Positions 1-9,041 of a DNA stretch of 64,000 nucleotides are shown piece after piece. Below the pieces are notes generated by a model. That model saw only the letters and a list, made by a program, of their open reading frames with translations. It made no database searches and had not been told where the DNA came from. Origin of the DNA: Gynurincola endophyticus (lineage in GTDB: Bacteria > Bacteroidota > Bacteroidia > Chitinophagales > Chitinophagaceae); the NCBI RefSeq assembly GCF_003991195.1, contig NZ_RCWL01000006.1, forward strand, positions 34,256 to 98,255. The letters run 5' to 3'. Position 1 is the first letter of the stretch. Every line of letters starts with the position of its first letter. The position numbers and the translations under genes are program-made.

Positions 1-39
1 TCAGTAATGAAAGTGTGGGTTCAATTCCCATCCCGAGTA
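1..39 (+). tRNA. tRNA-Leu, 3' part only
   Basis: The window opens inside a tRNA-Leu gene. The variable arm, T arm (GTGGG/CCCAT with loop TTCAATT) and acceptor strand CCCGAGT plus discriminator A match those of the complete tRNA-Leu at 247-332 almost base for base. A CCA triplet follows at 40-42, so this copy may encode its CCA end. The anticodon lies outside the window, so the isoacceptor cannot be read. Confidence 0.9.
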
Positions 40-113
40 CCAGGGTTTTCTCTCTTCATATAGTTGGAGAAGAAAAAAGTTCTTAAAATATTTGCTTGAA
101 AATCAAATATTTA

Positions 114-144
114 TTTGGTGGTTTGTTAAGAAATTGTATCTTCG
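114..144 (+). promoter_or_regulatory. Promoter of the tRNA-Gly/tRNA-Leu unit
   Basis: TTTG at 114-117 and TATCTTCG at 137-144 are separated by 19 bases, the spacing of the Bacteroidota primary sigma promoter (-33 TTTG, -7 TAnnTTTG; one mismatch here). The -7 box ends 11 bases before the first base of tRNA-Gly, which fits transcription starting just before the tRNA. Confidence 0.55.
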
Positions 145-155
145 CAAACTCTTAT

Positions 156-228
156 GCGGAAGTAGCTCAGCTGGTAGAGCACAACCTTGCCAAGGTTGGG
201 GTCGCGGGTTCGAATCTCGTCTTCCGCT
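156..228 (+). tRNA. tRNA-Gly (anticodon GCC)
   Basis: The acceptor stem GCGGAAG/CTTCCGC pairs perfectly. The anticodon stem CAACC/GGTTG encloses loop TTGCCAA with anticodon GCC, and the T arm carries GGTTCGAAT. The length is 73 bases with discriminator T. It is followed after 18 bases by tRNA-Leu and is probably cotranscribed with it. Confidence 0.96.
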
Positions 229-246
229 CAAGTTCTACCTAGAATC

Positions 247-332
247 ACTCGGGTGGCGGAACTGGTAGACGCGCAGGACTTAAAATCCTGTTTCCAGTAA
301 TGGAAGTGTGGGTTCAATTCCCATCCCGAGTA
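247..332 (+). tRNA. tRNA-Leu (anticodon TAA)
   Basis: A class II tRNA of 86 bases. The acceptor ACTCGGG/CCCGAGT pairs perfectly. The anticodon stem CAGGA/TCCTG has loop CTTAAAA with anticodon TAA (reads UUA). A long variable arm follows, and the T arm is GTGGG-TTCAATT-CCCAT. No CCA is encoded. Its 3' half nearly duplicates the partial tRNA-Leu at the window start. Confidence 0.96.
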
Positions 333-336
333 CAAA

Positions 337-365
337 GGTCATTCAGTAATGAATGGCCTTTTTTT
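337..365 (+). terminator. Terminator of the tRNA unit
   Basis: GGTCATTC and GAATGGCC pair (one G-T) around loop AGTAAT and are followed directly by seven T: a standard intrinsic terminator just after tRNA-Leu. Confidence 0.85.
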
Positions 366-718
366 ATGCACTTTCTTTTCAATCGATCAGGTAAACTTTA
401 AGATGTTTGAATCTTGTCTTGAGTACAACTGTTTTTTTTAATATTGATGTGGGAAGTTTTATCTACGTAAATACTTCACAAGTCAATCTTCACTGAAATA
501 TTTCTTCTCACACATCATTGTTGCTGCTGCATATTCTTCTGGTTTTCATATTTAAAAAAGGAGCATTGCTGTTAGAAGTACTCTGTTGCAGCGTGCTCAA
601 CAAATGATTACAAATTACGATGCACTTTGCATTTCTTTTTTTCGTTAATTTAGGTGGACGTTATCCTATTACCTTTCGGGAATGCGAATGCGTCATTAAA
701 CCTAATCAACCCAGTACA
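366..718. other. Intergenic region without a recognisable gene
   Basis: About 350 AT-rich bases between the tRNA terminator and the first lipoprotein gene. An open frame could extend the next gene back to 620, but it has no signal peptide until position 719, so it is read as leader. No clear promoter box, RNA or repeat was seen. Confidence 0.5.
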
Positions 719-1084
719 ATGAAGTACCTTTTCCTTTTGATCATCCTTATTGGTTTTAGCAGTTGCAAAACCAACTACACCCTTACCACCTTTTATGTAA
801 AGAACCCTACGGCACAATCACTCAACTTTAAAGCCAGTATTATTAAATATAACTCAATGGGACCTTACGAAATGACACTGCCTTTCACCGTACTGCCGGG
901 AGATAGTGTACTGGCCAGACAAGTTAAACTGAGAAACGATATTCCTCCTAATAAATGGTTTACACAGTTTGTAAATTTTCCGGTAGAAGGCATTGTTTTT
1001 AATGATCCTAACCTGGAAAATAACTGGGTGAAATCTATTGACGAAAAAGGAAAACCTGTATTCACTTTTACCTTAGCAAAATGA
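719..1084 (+). CDS. Small hypothetical lipoprotein
   Basis: A 121-residue protein of unknown function. It begins with a short signal peptide, MKYLFLLIILIGFSSC, ending in a lipobox whose Cys16 would be lipidated. This is why 719 is preferred over the upstream start at 620, which would bury the signal. The mature part is rich in beta-type alternation and Thr/Asn and contains no motif I recognise. Its TGA stop overlaps the ATG of the next gene (ATGA), so the two are almost certainly cotranscribed and probably act together in the envelope. The name is inferred from the signal alone. Confidence 0.75.
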   Translation: MKYLFLLIILIGFSSCKTNYTLTTFYVKNPTAQSLNFKASIIKYNSMGPYEMTLPFTVLPGDSVLARQVKLRNDIPPNKWFTQFVNFPVEGIVFNDPNLENNWVKSIDEKGKPVFTFTLAK

Positions 1085-1974
1085 TTAAAAAAATATTACT
1101 TGCATGTATGCTGATACCATCGGTTTGCCTGGTTACTGCACAGGATACTGATTTGTTAAATCGTTTGCAGGCAATCCATAACAGAGGTATTGACTTTTAT
1201 AATGTGGACGGAATTGAAATTACCAGCGAAATCAAAGACATTCCCCTGAATGCAAAAAGTATTGTAAAAGGGTTTAAAAATCTGAAACTGAAAGAAAAAG
1301 ACCTCACAGCAACCGAACCTTTACTGGGTTTTCCGAATAGTTATTTTTCTAAAACGGAAGAAAAGCCGGCAGGTTTACACACTACTACTGACTACTATTT
1401 TGTAGAAAGTATTGATAAAAAAGTGATAGGGTTTACTTTTACTACTGTTAATAAAACCGATAATGAACTACAAAGAGAGTTTATAAACCTGGTAAGAAAC
1501 AATCTGATACCTTCCAATGTGTATAATAAACTGCAACTTGATAGTATTAACTTCGCCGGCAGAAAAATTTTGTTAGGTAATAGTTGTGCATGGATGGGGG
1601 TAAACAATGTTCAATGCCGCTTTTATGGTCAGATGAACTGGAGTGTACACAAAACACAGGAAAGCGCTACCCAATCAGTCAATAACCAGTATGTTAGTAT
1701 TTCTGCCGGAAATAAAGGTAAAATTGTAAGCGATACCACCGTTTCTGTAATTTTTGAGGGAGTTGAAACAAATGCAAGAAGAATTATGTACGACTTTACC
1801 GGGGTTACAGGATTACTGGCGGGTATGAGTGGTGGTAAAAACCTGACGATCTATTTTGTTGCAGCACCCGTAAGAGATCATTATGTAAGCTGTGTTATGA
1901 GCTTCTGGAATAATGATCAGATCAATGCCGGTGGATTGTCGCCTTTATTGGAACAAATAATGAAACTTAGGTAA
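1081..1974 (+). CDS. Secreted hypothetical protein
   Basis: A 297-residue protein with a cleavable signal peptide (residues 1-20, ending V-T-A-Q). The remainder is soluble, with no membrane segment apart from a Gly/Leu-rich stretch near residues 238-255 (TGVTGLLAGMSGG), and no catalytic motif I can name. It overlaps the preceding lipoprotein gene by four bases and is followed after 54 bases by another exported protein, so the three look like a small envelope-protein cluster. Function is unknown; periplasmic location is an inference from the signal sequence. Confidence 0.7.
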   Translation: MIKKILLACMLIPSVCLVTAQDTDLLNRLQAIHNRGIDFYNVDGIEITSEIKDIPLNAKSIVKGFKNLKLKEKDLTATEPLLGFPNSYFSKTEEKPAGLHTTTDYYFVESIDKKVIGFTFTTVNKTDNELQREFINLVRNNLIPSNVYNKLQLDSINFAGRKILLGNSCAWMGVNNVQCRFYGQMNWSVHKTQESATQSVNNQYVSISAGNKGKIVSDTTVSVIFEGVETNARRIMYDFTGVTGLLAGMSGGKNLTIYFVAAPVRDHYVSCVMSFWNNDQINAGGLSPLLEQIMKLR

Positions 1975-2028
1975 ATGCCTGACTAAGTTGTTACGCTACT
2001 GATATAATTCTAATTGTAAAGAAATAGA

Positions 2029-2535
2029 ATGAAACCCTTACTGACATTAATTATTCTGCTGTCATTGAGCTCTTGCCTGATTGCACAAACAAACGATTTC
2101 CCAAAGTCATGGGAAGGTAACTGGAAAGGTGAAATAAATATTTTTTCAGCCAATGGTAAACATTTGGTTCCGGTGAGTCTTGTCATTCATCCGATAGATT
2201 CCGACCGCTGGTCGTGGACCTTGCATTACGAAGCACCCAATCAAACCCCGAGAAAATATGAATTGGTAAAGGAAAAAGAAACCTGGAAAATTGACGAAAA
2301 AAACGGAATTGTATTACCGCAACAATTTATAGGTGGCCGCATGGTCAGTAGCTTTTCTGTAGGAGGTAATTTGTTGATCTGTTATTATTGGCTGGAAGAA
2401 GATGCTCTTCATATGGAAATACACGTAGTGGCAAAGGCCCCCAGCAGTAAAAGTATATCAGAAACAGAAGAAGTATTCGAAGTTTCAAATCATCTTATCG
2501 GCGCTTTTCAGAAAGCCATACTTTACAGGAAGTAA
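2029..2535 (+). CDS. Secreted or lipoprotein hypothetical, possibly lipocalin-like
   Basis: A 168-residue exported protein. The signal peptide contains LSSC (a possible lipobox, Cys16), but a signal peptidase I site after A-Q is equally possible. The mature part starts S-W-E-G-N-W-K-G-E and alternates polar and aromatic residues, as in small beta-barrel (lipocalin or fatty-acid-binding-like) proteins. That resemblance is only a pattern. It is the last plus-strand gene before a convergent gene, and a bidirectional terminator follows. Confidence 0.65.
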   Translation: MKPLLTLIILLSLSSCLIAQTNDFPKSWEGNWKGEINIFSANGKHLVPVSLVIHPIDSDRWSWTLHYEAPNQTPRKYELVKEKETWKIDEKNGIVLPQQFIGGRMVSSFSVGGNLLICYYWLEEDALHMEIHVVAKAPSSKSISETEEVFEVSNHLIGAFQKAILYRK

Positions 2536-2615
2536 AACAATGGTAAAGCGTGGATAAAAATCTAAGCGTACAACATTATTCTGTCTTGAATAAGTATTTG
2601 TATATATTCTATTGT

Positions 2616-2656
2616 AAAAAAGCCCATTCTGGTACAATGCCGGAATGAGCTTTTTT
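2616..2656. terminator. Bidirectional terminator between convergent genes
   Basis: AAAAAAGCCCATTC and GAATGAGCTTTTTT pair with one mismatch around a 13-base loop. A-rich and T-rich flanks allow termination from both sides, matching its place between the genes ending at 2535 (+) and 2674 (-). Confidence 0.75.
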
Positions 2657-2673
2657 AGATGTATAAAGAAATT

Positions 2674-3498
2674 TTATTTATACTGGTACTCAACTTTTCC
2701 GATCAAACGGTTTTGCTTACCGGTACAAACGTCGCTTATTTTTAGTCCCTTTTCATTATAGGCATACTTCCATAACTGGTAGTCTCTTTTGTCATCTGTA
2801 GTAACCAGCATCGAAGCAAGACGGCCATTGGGTTGATATTCAAATACAAAATCGGGCAGTAGCTGATTGGAGCGTGCGTGATGCCTTACTATATCCGTTA
2901 ATTGTTGTTGTACATTGTAATAATAATAGTAGGTCTGATGTAATACTTTACCTTTTCTTATTTTTTCTTCAACTATTTTTCCTTCCTCATCTTTTACAAA
3001 TTCAACAAATAAAGTATCGTAACCTTTTTGAGTGACGGTAAGTCTGGATGGGGTATTTCCAGCGTATTCATAATTTTGGATAGATTCCAGGCTCAATTGC
3101 CCGCGACTGTATGATTTCAGTTGCATTCTTTTTAATAACTCACCTTCGTAGAAGTATTGAGTAATCTGTTTCGTATTTAACGAACTGTCCATGGTTTGAA
3201 TAAGTTGCCCGGCTTCATTAAACTGATGTTGGGTGATACTGGTACCTTCCCACGATGTTGTAGCAGATCTCCATGTCTTGTATTGTTGTAAAAACTGGAT
3301 AGTAGATGAGAAATCTTCCATTTTTTCACCGCGGTCGTCGAAAGAAATCATGGTGATTTGCTTTACTCCGTTCGACTTATAATCTTTCAATTGCGTTTGT
3401 AACTGACGGATTCTTAAAATATTATTGTAATAATATTGGGCATGTACAGATTGGTTCGCTATTAAAGCTATACTCAATATAATCAACAAGCGCATCAT
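2674..3498 (-). CDS. Secreted protein with YD/RHS-like repeats
   Basis: A 274-residue exported protein. It begins with a signal peptide (about residues 1-20, ending V-H-A-Q). The rest consists of short units of the type F-N-E-A-G-Q-L, F-Y-E-G-E-L, F-E-Y-Q-P-N-G-R-L and Y-N-E-K-G-L, the antiparallel strand-turn-strand pattern of RHS/YD repeats found in many Bacteroidota surface proteins. No toxin domain follows the repeats, so a structural or binding role is more likely than a polymorphic toxin (inference). Start could be 3498 or the next Met at 3495. Confidence 0.65.
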   Translation of the reverse strand: MMRLLIILSIALIANQSVHAQYYYNNILRIRQLQTQLKDYKSNGVKQITMISFDDRGEKMEDFSSTIQFLQQYKTWRSATTSWEGTSITQHQFNEAGQLIQTMDSSLNTKQITQYFYEGELLKRMQLKSYSRGQLSLESIQNYEYAGNTPSRLTVTQKGYDTLFVEFVKDEEGKIVEEKIRKGKVLHQTYYYYYNVQQQLTDIVRHHARSNQLLPDFVFEYQPNGRLASMLVTTDDKRDYQLWKYAYNEKGLKISDVCTGKQNRLIGKVEYQYK

Positions 3499-3561
3499 AA
3501 ATAACGAGTTATATTTTTATAAAATTCATTCATTTCTTACTTTTAAGCAAAATATTTTCTA

Positions 3562-4491
3562 GTGAGTCATCATAAGCAACGCACCGAAACAAACTGTCTG
3601 AACTGTGGAAATGAAGTGAATGGACTTTATTGTTCAAAATGTGGGCAAGCAAACGTTGAAGTGAAATTAACCTTTTGGCAAACGATAACGCATTTTCTTG
3701 CTGATTTATTCCATTATGATAGTAAATTTTTGTTATCTATCAAATATCTGATTACACGTCCCGGTTTTTTAGCAAATAAGTGGTTTGAAGGGAAAAGAGC
3801 CAGTTACCTCGATCCATTCAAAATGTATATTTTCGGCTCTGCGATCTTTTTCTTTACCCTGTCTTTTGTAATATCTGATACGGGTAAGAATATCAAAATT
3901 AATGGGAAAGAGAAAGAAATTAACTGGAAATATGATAGCTTAACATTGTATGGGGTAAAATATGGAGGTTATGAGGATTATCAAAAGCGGCAGGATTCTT
4001 TACCCGAATCAGAGAAAGACGGAGGCCTCAGAAAGTTTTTTAATGAAAAGTCCTTCAAGTTGAATGACACTTTCCGTTTACAGGGAAGTTCCTCCATTAA
4101 CTTTCTCATTAAACTTTATGTGAGTACTATACCGTACCTCCTATTTATATGTTTACCCATATTTGCCGGTATCCTGAAGTTATTGTATATACGAAGAAAA
4201 GAATATTATTATAGTGATCATGGAATATTTACCATGCACCTGGTTCTGTTCATTTTTATAGCAAACCTGATACTCATTTTACTCAATATGATACCGTGGA
4301 GTGTAGGTGGTCTGGTAACTTTTGCTATGACTATATTTATTATTTATCATATTTATAAATCGTTTAAAAACTTTTATAAGCAGAGCCGTTCCAAAACACT
4401 GGTCAAGTATATTTTGTTTAGTGTACTGGCGTTTTTGGTGTTACTGTTCGCTTTTGTAGCAGGTATGATATTACTACTGGTAAAATTATAA
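3562..4491 (+). CDS. DUF3667 membrane protein
   Basis: A 309-residue protein starting at GTG. Residues 12-33 hold a zinc-ribbon pair, C-L-N-C and C-S-K-C, followed by a hydrophilic segment with W-F-E-G-K-R-A-S-Y-L-D-P-F-K, then a hydrophobic helix near 92-108. Four or more further membrane helices lie in the second half. This arrangement (Zn ribbon, R-P-G, conserved F-x-G-K-R, C-terminal membrane bundle) is the DUF3667 family, common in Bacteroidota and of unknown function. It ends 9 bases before mazG, so cotranscription is plausible. Confidence 0.8.
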   Translation: MSHHKQRTETNCLNCGNEVNGLYCSKCGQANVEVKLTFWQTITHFLADLFHYDSKFLLSIKYLITRPGFLANKWFEGKRASYLDPFKMYIFGSAIFFFTLSFVISDTGKNIKINGKEKEINWKYDSLTLYGVKYGGYEDYQKRQDSLPESEKDGGLRKFFNEKSFKLNDTFRLQGSSSINFLIKLYVSTIPYLLFICLPIFAGILKLLYIRRKEYYYSDHGIFTMHLVLFIFIANLILILLNMIPWSVGGLVTFAMTIFIIYHIYKSFKNFYKQSRSKTLVKYILFSVLAFLVLLFAFVAGMILLLVKL

Positions 4492-4500
4492 TCTTAATTC

Positions 4501-5271
4501 ATGCAATCTTTACATAGTGAAGCTTTTGACCGGTTGGTCAAAATTATGGACGAGCTGAGACAAGGCTGTCCCTGGGATCGTAAGCAAACTATTCATACTT
4601 TACGGCCTTTAACAATAGAAGAATTGTATGAACTGGTAGATGCAATTACCGACGAAGACTGGAAAGGCATTGAAGAAGAAATCGGTGATGTTTTGCTGCA
4701 TCTGGTATTTTATGCAAAAATTGCCAGCGAACAACAACAGTTTACCTTAGCGGGCGCTATTAACAAAATTTGCGACAAATTGATACACCGACATCCCCAT
4801 ATTTACGGCGATGTGAAGGTTGAAAATGAAGAGGAGGTCAAGAAAAACTGGGAACAACTGAAGTTAAAAGAAGGAAAAAAATCAGTATTAAGCGGTGTTC
4901 CGAAAGCTTTACCGGCTATTGTTAAAGCCACCCGCCTGCAGGAAAAGGCAAAACAGGCAGGCTTTGAATGGGATAATATCCAGGATGTATGGAAAAAAGT
5001 AAAGGAAGAAATGAGTGAGCTGGAGGAGGCTGTTGAGTTAAAACAACAGCAGCATATTGAAGAAGAGTTTGGAGATTTATTGTTTTCGCTGGTAAACTAC
5101 GCACGATTTTTGCAGATTGACGCTGAAAACGCACTGGCCAAAGCCAATCAGAAGTTTATGAACCGGTTTGTAGCAATGGAAGCCCTGGCTGAAGAAAAAG
5201 GACTGATATTTAGTGAGCTCAGTCTTGAAGAGCAGGATCAGCTCTGGAATGAAATTAAACACCAAAAATAG
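4501..5271 (+). CDS. mazG: Nucleoside triphosphate pyrophosphohydrolase MazG
   Basis: A 256-residue all-alpha NTP pyrophosphatase that hydrolyses (d)NTPs to monophosphates and removes damaged or excess nucleotides. The N-terminal MazG domain shows the metal-binding pattern E40-E41-x-x-E44 and E59-E60-x-x-D63. A second MazG domain (about residues 150-205, F-E-W-D and E-E-F-G-D-L-L-F-S-L) makes the usual two-domain form. The C terminus has the family's W-N-E-I-K ending. It lies between a DUF3667 gene and a large sensor kinase starting 5 bases downstream, suggesting a transcript shared with both. Confidence 0.95.
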   Translation: MQSLHSEAFDRLVKIMDELRQGCPWDRKQTIHTLRPLTIEELYELVDAITDEDWKGIEEEIGDVLLHLVFYAKIASEQQQFTLAGAINKICDKLIHRHPHIYGDVKVENEEEVKKNWEQLKLKEGKKSVLSGVPKALPAIVKATRLQEKAKQAGFEWDNIQDVWKKVKEEMSELEEAVELKQQQHIEEEFGDLLFSLVNYARFLQIDAENALAKANQKFMNRFVAMEALAEEKGLIFSELSLEEQDQLWNEIKHQK

Positions 5272-5276
5272 CGGTA

Positions 5277-8200
5277 TTGAAAACCCGAATTTTCAATTTT
5301 GTAAGAAAAAACGTTTTCCTGGTAATCTCCATCATTTTGTTGCTGATTACTGTAGGCATCATTCAGTTTAATGAACAGGAGAATAGTGCCGTTGCACATT
5401 ACCAGGGCCGCATTCAAAAAGAGATATACAAAAAAGAACAGGTTTTTGCTGATGTTGTTGCCAATAGTGAAACCATACATGCATTGGCGCAACAGGCTTT
5501 TACTGAAGAGAAACTGAAATACTATTTACAGGAAAACCTGGAAATAGGTATTTATGTTTATGAAATATCCCCCGAAAAAGAACTGCAGCTTAAATTCTGG
5601 AATACGCAACAAATGTTGCCTAAAACTTCTGCTTACGATGCCTCTAATGTTCCCCGTCTGGTAACACTTGAAAACGGTTTTTTTGTAAGGCTTTCACAAA
5701 CAGTTTATTGGGAAGATCAAATTTTTAAGGTGATTGGATTGATTCCGGTTCAATGGAAGTATTTTGTTGAAAATGCCAACCTTCGTAAGAATTTTGAAGG
5801 GTTTTCCCGTGCTATAGATTGGATTGATCTAACCACTAATATCACCGATTACCCCGTACATAGCCGTGAGCAGGATAATATTTTTTATCTCTATCAGCAC
5901 CATAACTCCAGCCAACACCACACAGCTGGTATTGTGATTATCTGGGCTGTTGTCTTTTTTCTGTTTTGTTTACAAGTGCACCAATGGGCACACCGGATTT
6001 ATCTTAAAAAAAATCTGACCTTTGCAGCTTCAATATTATTACTGATCATATTTGTGCTGCGGATTTTCCTTTACTGGTGTACCGTTTACTTCTCCATTAA
6101 TCAATTTGAACTGTTTGATCCGAGTGTGTACGGCTCTTCATTACTGCTGAGTTCGCTGGGTGACTTATTGATACATGTACTATTAGGATGCTGGTTGATT
6201 TTATTTATTAATCGTAGAATTGATTACTCGCGCATCAAAGTTTATTCAAAAGGATGGATGAATTTAGCCCTCTACCTTACCTTGCTTTTCAGCTTAGTAA
6301 TTTACAGTTTTCTGGTGGCTGATCTGATTCAAAGTCTGGTAGCCGATGCTAAAATCTCTTTCAATGTTACTAACTTCTTTAGCCTGAGTATTTATAGTTT
6401 ACTGGGTTTCCTGATTCTTGCCGTATTGACGGTAGGTTATTTCTTTGGTGCTCATATACTCATTAAACTGTCAAAATATTTTGAACCTGCAATACCGTTT
6501 ATTATTTACGGAGTAATCGCTTTTTTCGGCCTCGCTGTATTGTCGGCGATCCGTAATAACGAAATGATTGAGTTAAACCTCATGGTATTGTTATGGTTAC
6601 TGCTGTTTGTTGCTTTGATCAAAACAAAATGGCTGGGTGGCATGGAGCCTAATCTCACCAATACGCAAATGCTGATCTGGCTATTTGTTTTTTCAGTTTC
6701 CATGTCAGTACTGATTGTTTTCGAAAACAAAAAAATAGAGTTAGATCAGCGCAAACGCTTTGCCGAAAAACTGGCACAGCAATCAGATCCGTCCAGTGAG
6801 AGATTACTAAGTATTACGCTAACTTATCTGGATAATAATTTTCTATATCCTAACTTCAAACGTTTTCAGGATCCGGTGATTAATGCCTACCTGAAAGACA
6901 GTATCATTAACAAAAGCTTCAGTGCATATCTGAATAAGTATGATACCCGTATCTACACATTCGACTCTTCTTTTCATGTTTTGCATAATGAAGACAACAG
7001 TTCTTATGACGTTCTGAATACCATTTATCAGATTCAGGGCAAAAAAACATTGATTCCTGATCTGAAATATTATGAACGTGCTTATGATAAGTATACCTAT
7101 ATTTTCCGAAGAGAAGTTATCGATGATAATGATGTTCCTGTAGGATATTTTTTCGTAATCTCAGATCCGAAACGTTACAAGGCGGATGCATTGGTACCGG
7201 AACTATTTAAGCAGTCGAGAGAACTGACGCCCGAATATGCACCCAATTACTCTTATGCGGTGTATTCAGGCGGTAAACTGCTGAATTATGTGAATGATTA
7301 TGCCTTTCCGACTTCGCTCCGTAGCGATCAATTACCGAAAGAAGAATTTAGTACCAATAATCAGGGTGAATATACTGAACTATGGTACAAACACAGCGGT
7401 GACAGAATTGTAGTTATTGCTATAAAAACAAATACCATACTTGAAACTATTACCTTATTTGCTTATCTATTCAGTACTTTTCTGGTATTACTGTTAGGGT
7501 ACCGTTTATTGTCAATTCTGTTGCGATCGAGGTTTCAGTATGAATCACTGAACAGGTATTTTCAGGTAACCATCCGCACTCAGATTCATGGTGTAATCAT
7601 TATGGTGAGTGTATTCTCGTTCCTTATTATTGCTGTTGTAACTATTTTGTTCTTTATCAATCGTTACCAGAGAGATAATCAGGACCGGCTTAGCCGCGCC
7701 AGTCAATTGATGGTGACCGAAGTAGAAAAACAGGTGAACCGGTTCAGGTTGATCGATATTATCGGTACAGCTCTTTTTGATAAATCTTATGAATTTGAGC
7801 TTGAAAATCTGGTAGGAGAAATTTCTGAAGTTCATGGTACGGACGTTAATCTGTATGACACACTGGGTAAATTAAGAGTGAGTTCAAATCCGGATATCTA
7901 CCAGAGAGGGGTGGTGAGCGATATGATGAATCCACTGGCATTTTACCGGTTACAGAATTTACGGCAGGTACAAACTGTAACTGACGAAAAAATAGGTGCA
8001 GTAGATTATCAAAGTATTTATTCTCCGGTGAGAGATGATGCCGGCAGGGCAGTAGCATATCTGAATACCCCTTCATTTAATACTCAATCGGAATTAAAAC
8101 AGGAAATTTCTAACTTCCTGGTAACGATTATTAACCTTAATGCCTTTGTTTTTCTTGTGGCCGGATTGATTGCTGTTTTTATTACCAACCGAATTACCCG

Positions 8201-9041
8201 GTCATTCTCATTAATCGCTGAAAGAATGCGTGAGGTAACGCTGAGCAAGATGAATGAAGAAATTGTGTGGAATCGTAACGATGAAATTGGCGTATTGGTT
8301 AAAGAATATAACCGGATGGTATTAAAGTTAACGGAAAGTGCTGATGCGCTGGCAAAGTCTGAACGCGAAGGTGCCTGGCGTCAGATGGCTCGTCAGGTGG
8401 CACATGAAATTAAAAATCCGTTGACACCGATGAAACTCAGTATTCAATATTTACAAAAAGCCATCGACGATAATCACCCGAACGTAAAAGATCTTACAAG
8501 AAATGTAGCCAATACCCTGGTAGAACAGATTGATCACTTATCCAAGATTGCTTCTGACTTTTCGCAGTTTGCAAATATTGGTGTGGCTAAAAAAGAAGTG
8601 TTTGATCTGCATGAAGTTTTACAGTCATTAACACACTTGTATCAAACAAACGAAGCTATCGTATTGAACTGGCAGCCTTTGAACGAGGCGCTATTGATTA
8701 ATGCTGATAAAACACAAATCAACCGGTTGTTCACTAATTTGTTGCAGAATGCGGTAGAGGCTATTGCCGAAAATGACTTCAGGAAAATTGATGTAAAAGA
8801 AGTTCATTTTGGAGAAGATATCATTGTTAGTATTCAAGACAACGGAAAGGGAATTCCGGTAAATATGGGTGATAAAATATTTACTCCAAATTTCACTACC
8901 AAATCATCCGGAACAGGTTTAGGTTTGGCGATGTGTAAGTCGATCGCAGAGCAATCTAACGGAGATATATGGTTTGAAACACATGAAGGGCAAGGAACAG
9001 TCTTTTTTGTTCGCTTACCCTTATTGCCTTCCGTAGGTTAA
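5277..9041 (+). CDS. Very large membrane sensor histidine kinase (NtrY-like)
   Basis: A 1254-residue kinase starting at TTG, five bases after mazG. Order of parts: one N-terminal membrane helix (about 13-31), an external segment to about 215, a block of eight or so helices (about 217-480), a second soluble sensor region (about 485-720), two more helices (about 723-793), a third sensor segment, another helix, a HAMP linker, a HisKA domain with V-A-H-E-I-K-N-P-L (His1043), and a HATPase with N box N-L-L-Q-N-A-V-E-A, D-N-G-K-G-I-P and G-T-G-L-G-L-A. The kinase core resembles NtrY. No response regulator is adjacent. Its TAA stop shares the TTAA with the stop of the convergent PolX-like gene. Confidence 0.88.
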   Translation: MKTRIFNFVRKNVFLVISIILLLITVGIIQFNEQENSAVAHYQGRIQKEIYKKEQVFADVVANSETIHALAQQAFTEEKLKYYLQENLEIGIYVYEISPEKELQLKFWNTQQMLPKTSAYDASNVPRLVTLENGFFVRLSQTVYWEDQIFKVIGLIPVQWKYFVENANLRKNFEGFSRAIDWIDLTTNITDYPVHSREQDNIFYLYQHHNSSQHHTAGIVIIWAVVFFLFCLQVHQWAHRIYLKKNLTFAASILLLIIFVLRIFLYWCTVYFSINQFELFDPSVYGSSLLLSSLGDLLIHVLLGCWLILFINRRIDYSRIKVYSKGWMNLALYLTLLFSLVIYSFLVADLIQSLVADAKISFNVTNFFSLSIYSLLGFLILAVLTVGYFFGAHILIKLSKYFEPAIPFIIYGVIAFFGLAVLSAIRNNEMIELNLMVLLWLLLFVALIKTKWLGGMEPNLTNTQMLIWLFVFSVSMSVLIVFENKKIELDQRKRFAEKLAQQSDPSSERLLSITLTYLDNNFLYPNFKRFQDPVINAYLKDSIINKSFSAYLNKYDTRIYTFDSSFHVLHNEDNSSYDVLNTIYQIQGKKTLIPDLKYYERAYDKYTYIFRREVIDDNDVPVGYFFVISDPKRYKADALVPELFKQSRELTPEYAPNYSYAVYSGGKLLNYVNDYAFPTSLRSDQLPKEEFSTNNQGEYTELWYKHSGDRIVVIAIKTNTILETITLFAYLFSTFLVLLLGYRLLSILLRSRFQYESLNRYFQVTIRTQIHGVIIMVSVFSFLIIAVVTILFFINRYQRDNQDRLSRASQLMVTEVEKQVNRFRLIDIIGTALFDKSYEFELENLVGEISEVHGTDVNLYDTLGKLRVSSNPDIYQRGVVSDMMNPLAFYRLQNLRQVQTVTDEKIGAVDYQSIYSPVRDDAGRAVAYLNTPSFNTQSELKQEISNFLVTIINLNAFVFLVAGLIAVFITNRITRSFSLIAERMREVTLSKMNEEIVWNRNDEIGVLVKEYNRMVLKLTESADALAKSEREGAWRQMARQVAHEIKNPLTPMKLSIQYLQKAIDDNHPNVKDLTRNVANTLVEQIDHLSKIASDFSQFANIGVAKKEVFDLHEVLQSLTHLYQTNEAIVLNWQPLNEALLINADKTQINRLFTNLLQNAVEAIAENDFRKIDVKEVHFGEDIIVSIQDNGKGIPVNMGDKIFTPNFTTKSSGTGLGLAMCKSIAEQSNGDIWFETHEGQGTVFFVRLPLLPSVG

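Noticed and set aside
620-718. N-terminal extension of the first lipoprotein
   Set aside because: It would place 33 residues before a clear lipoprotein signal peptide; start at 719 fits the signal.
2674-3498. Polymorphic toxin (RHS)
   Set aside because: Only repeat units are present; there is no RHS core motif, toxin domain or immunity gene next to it.
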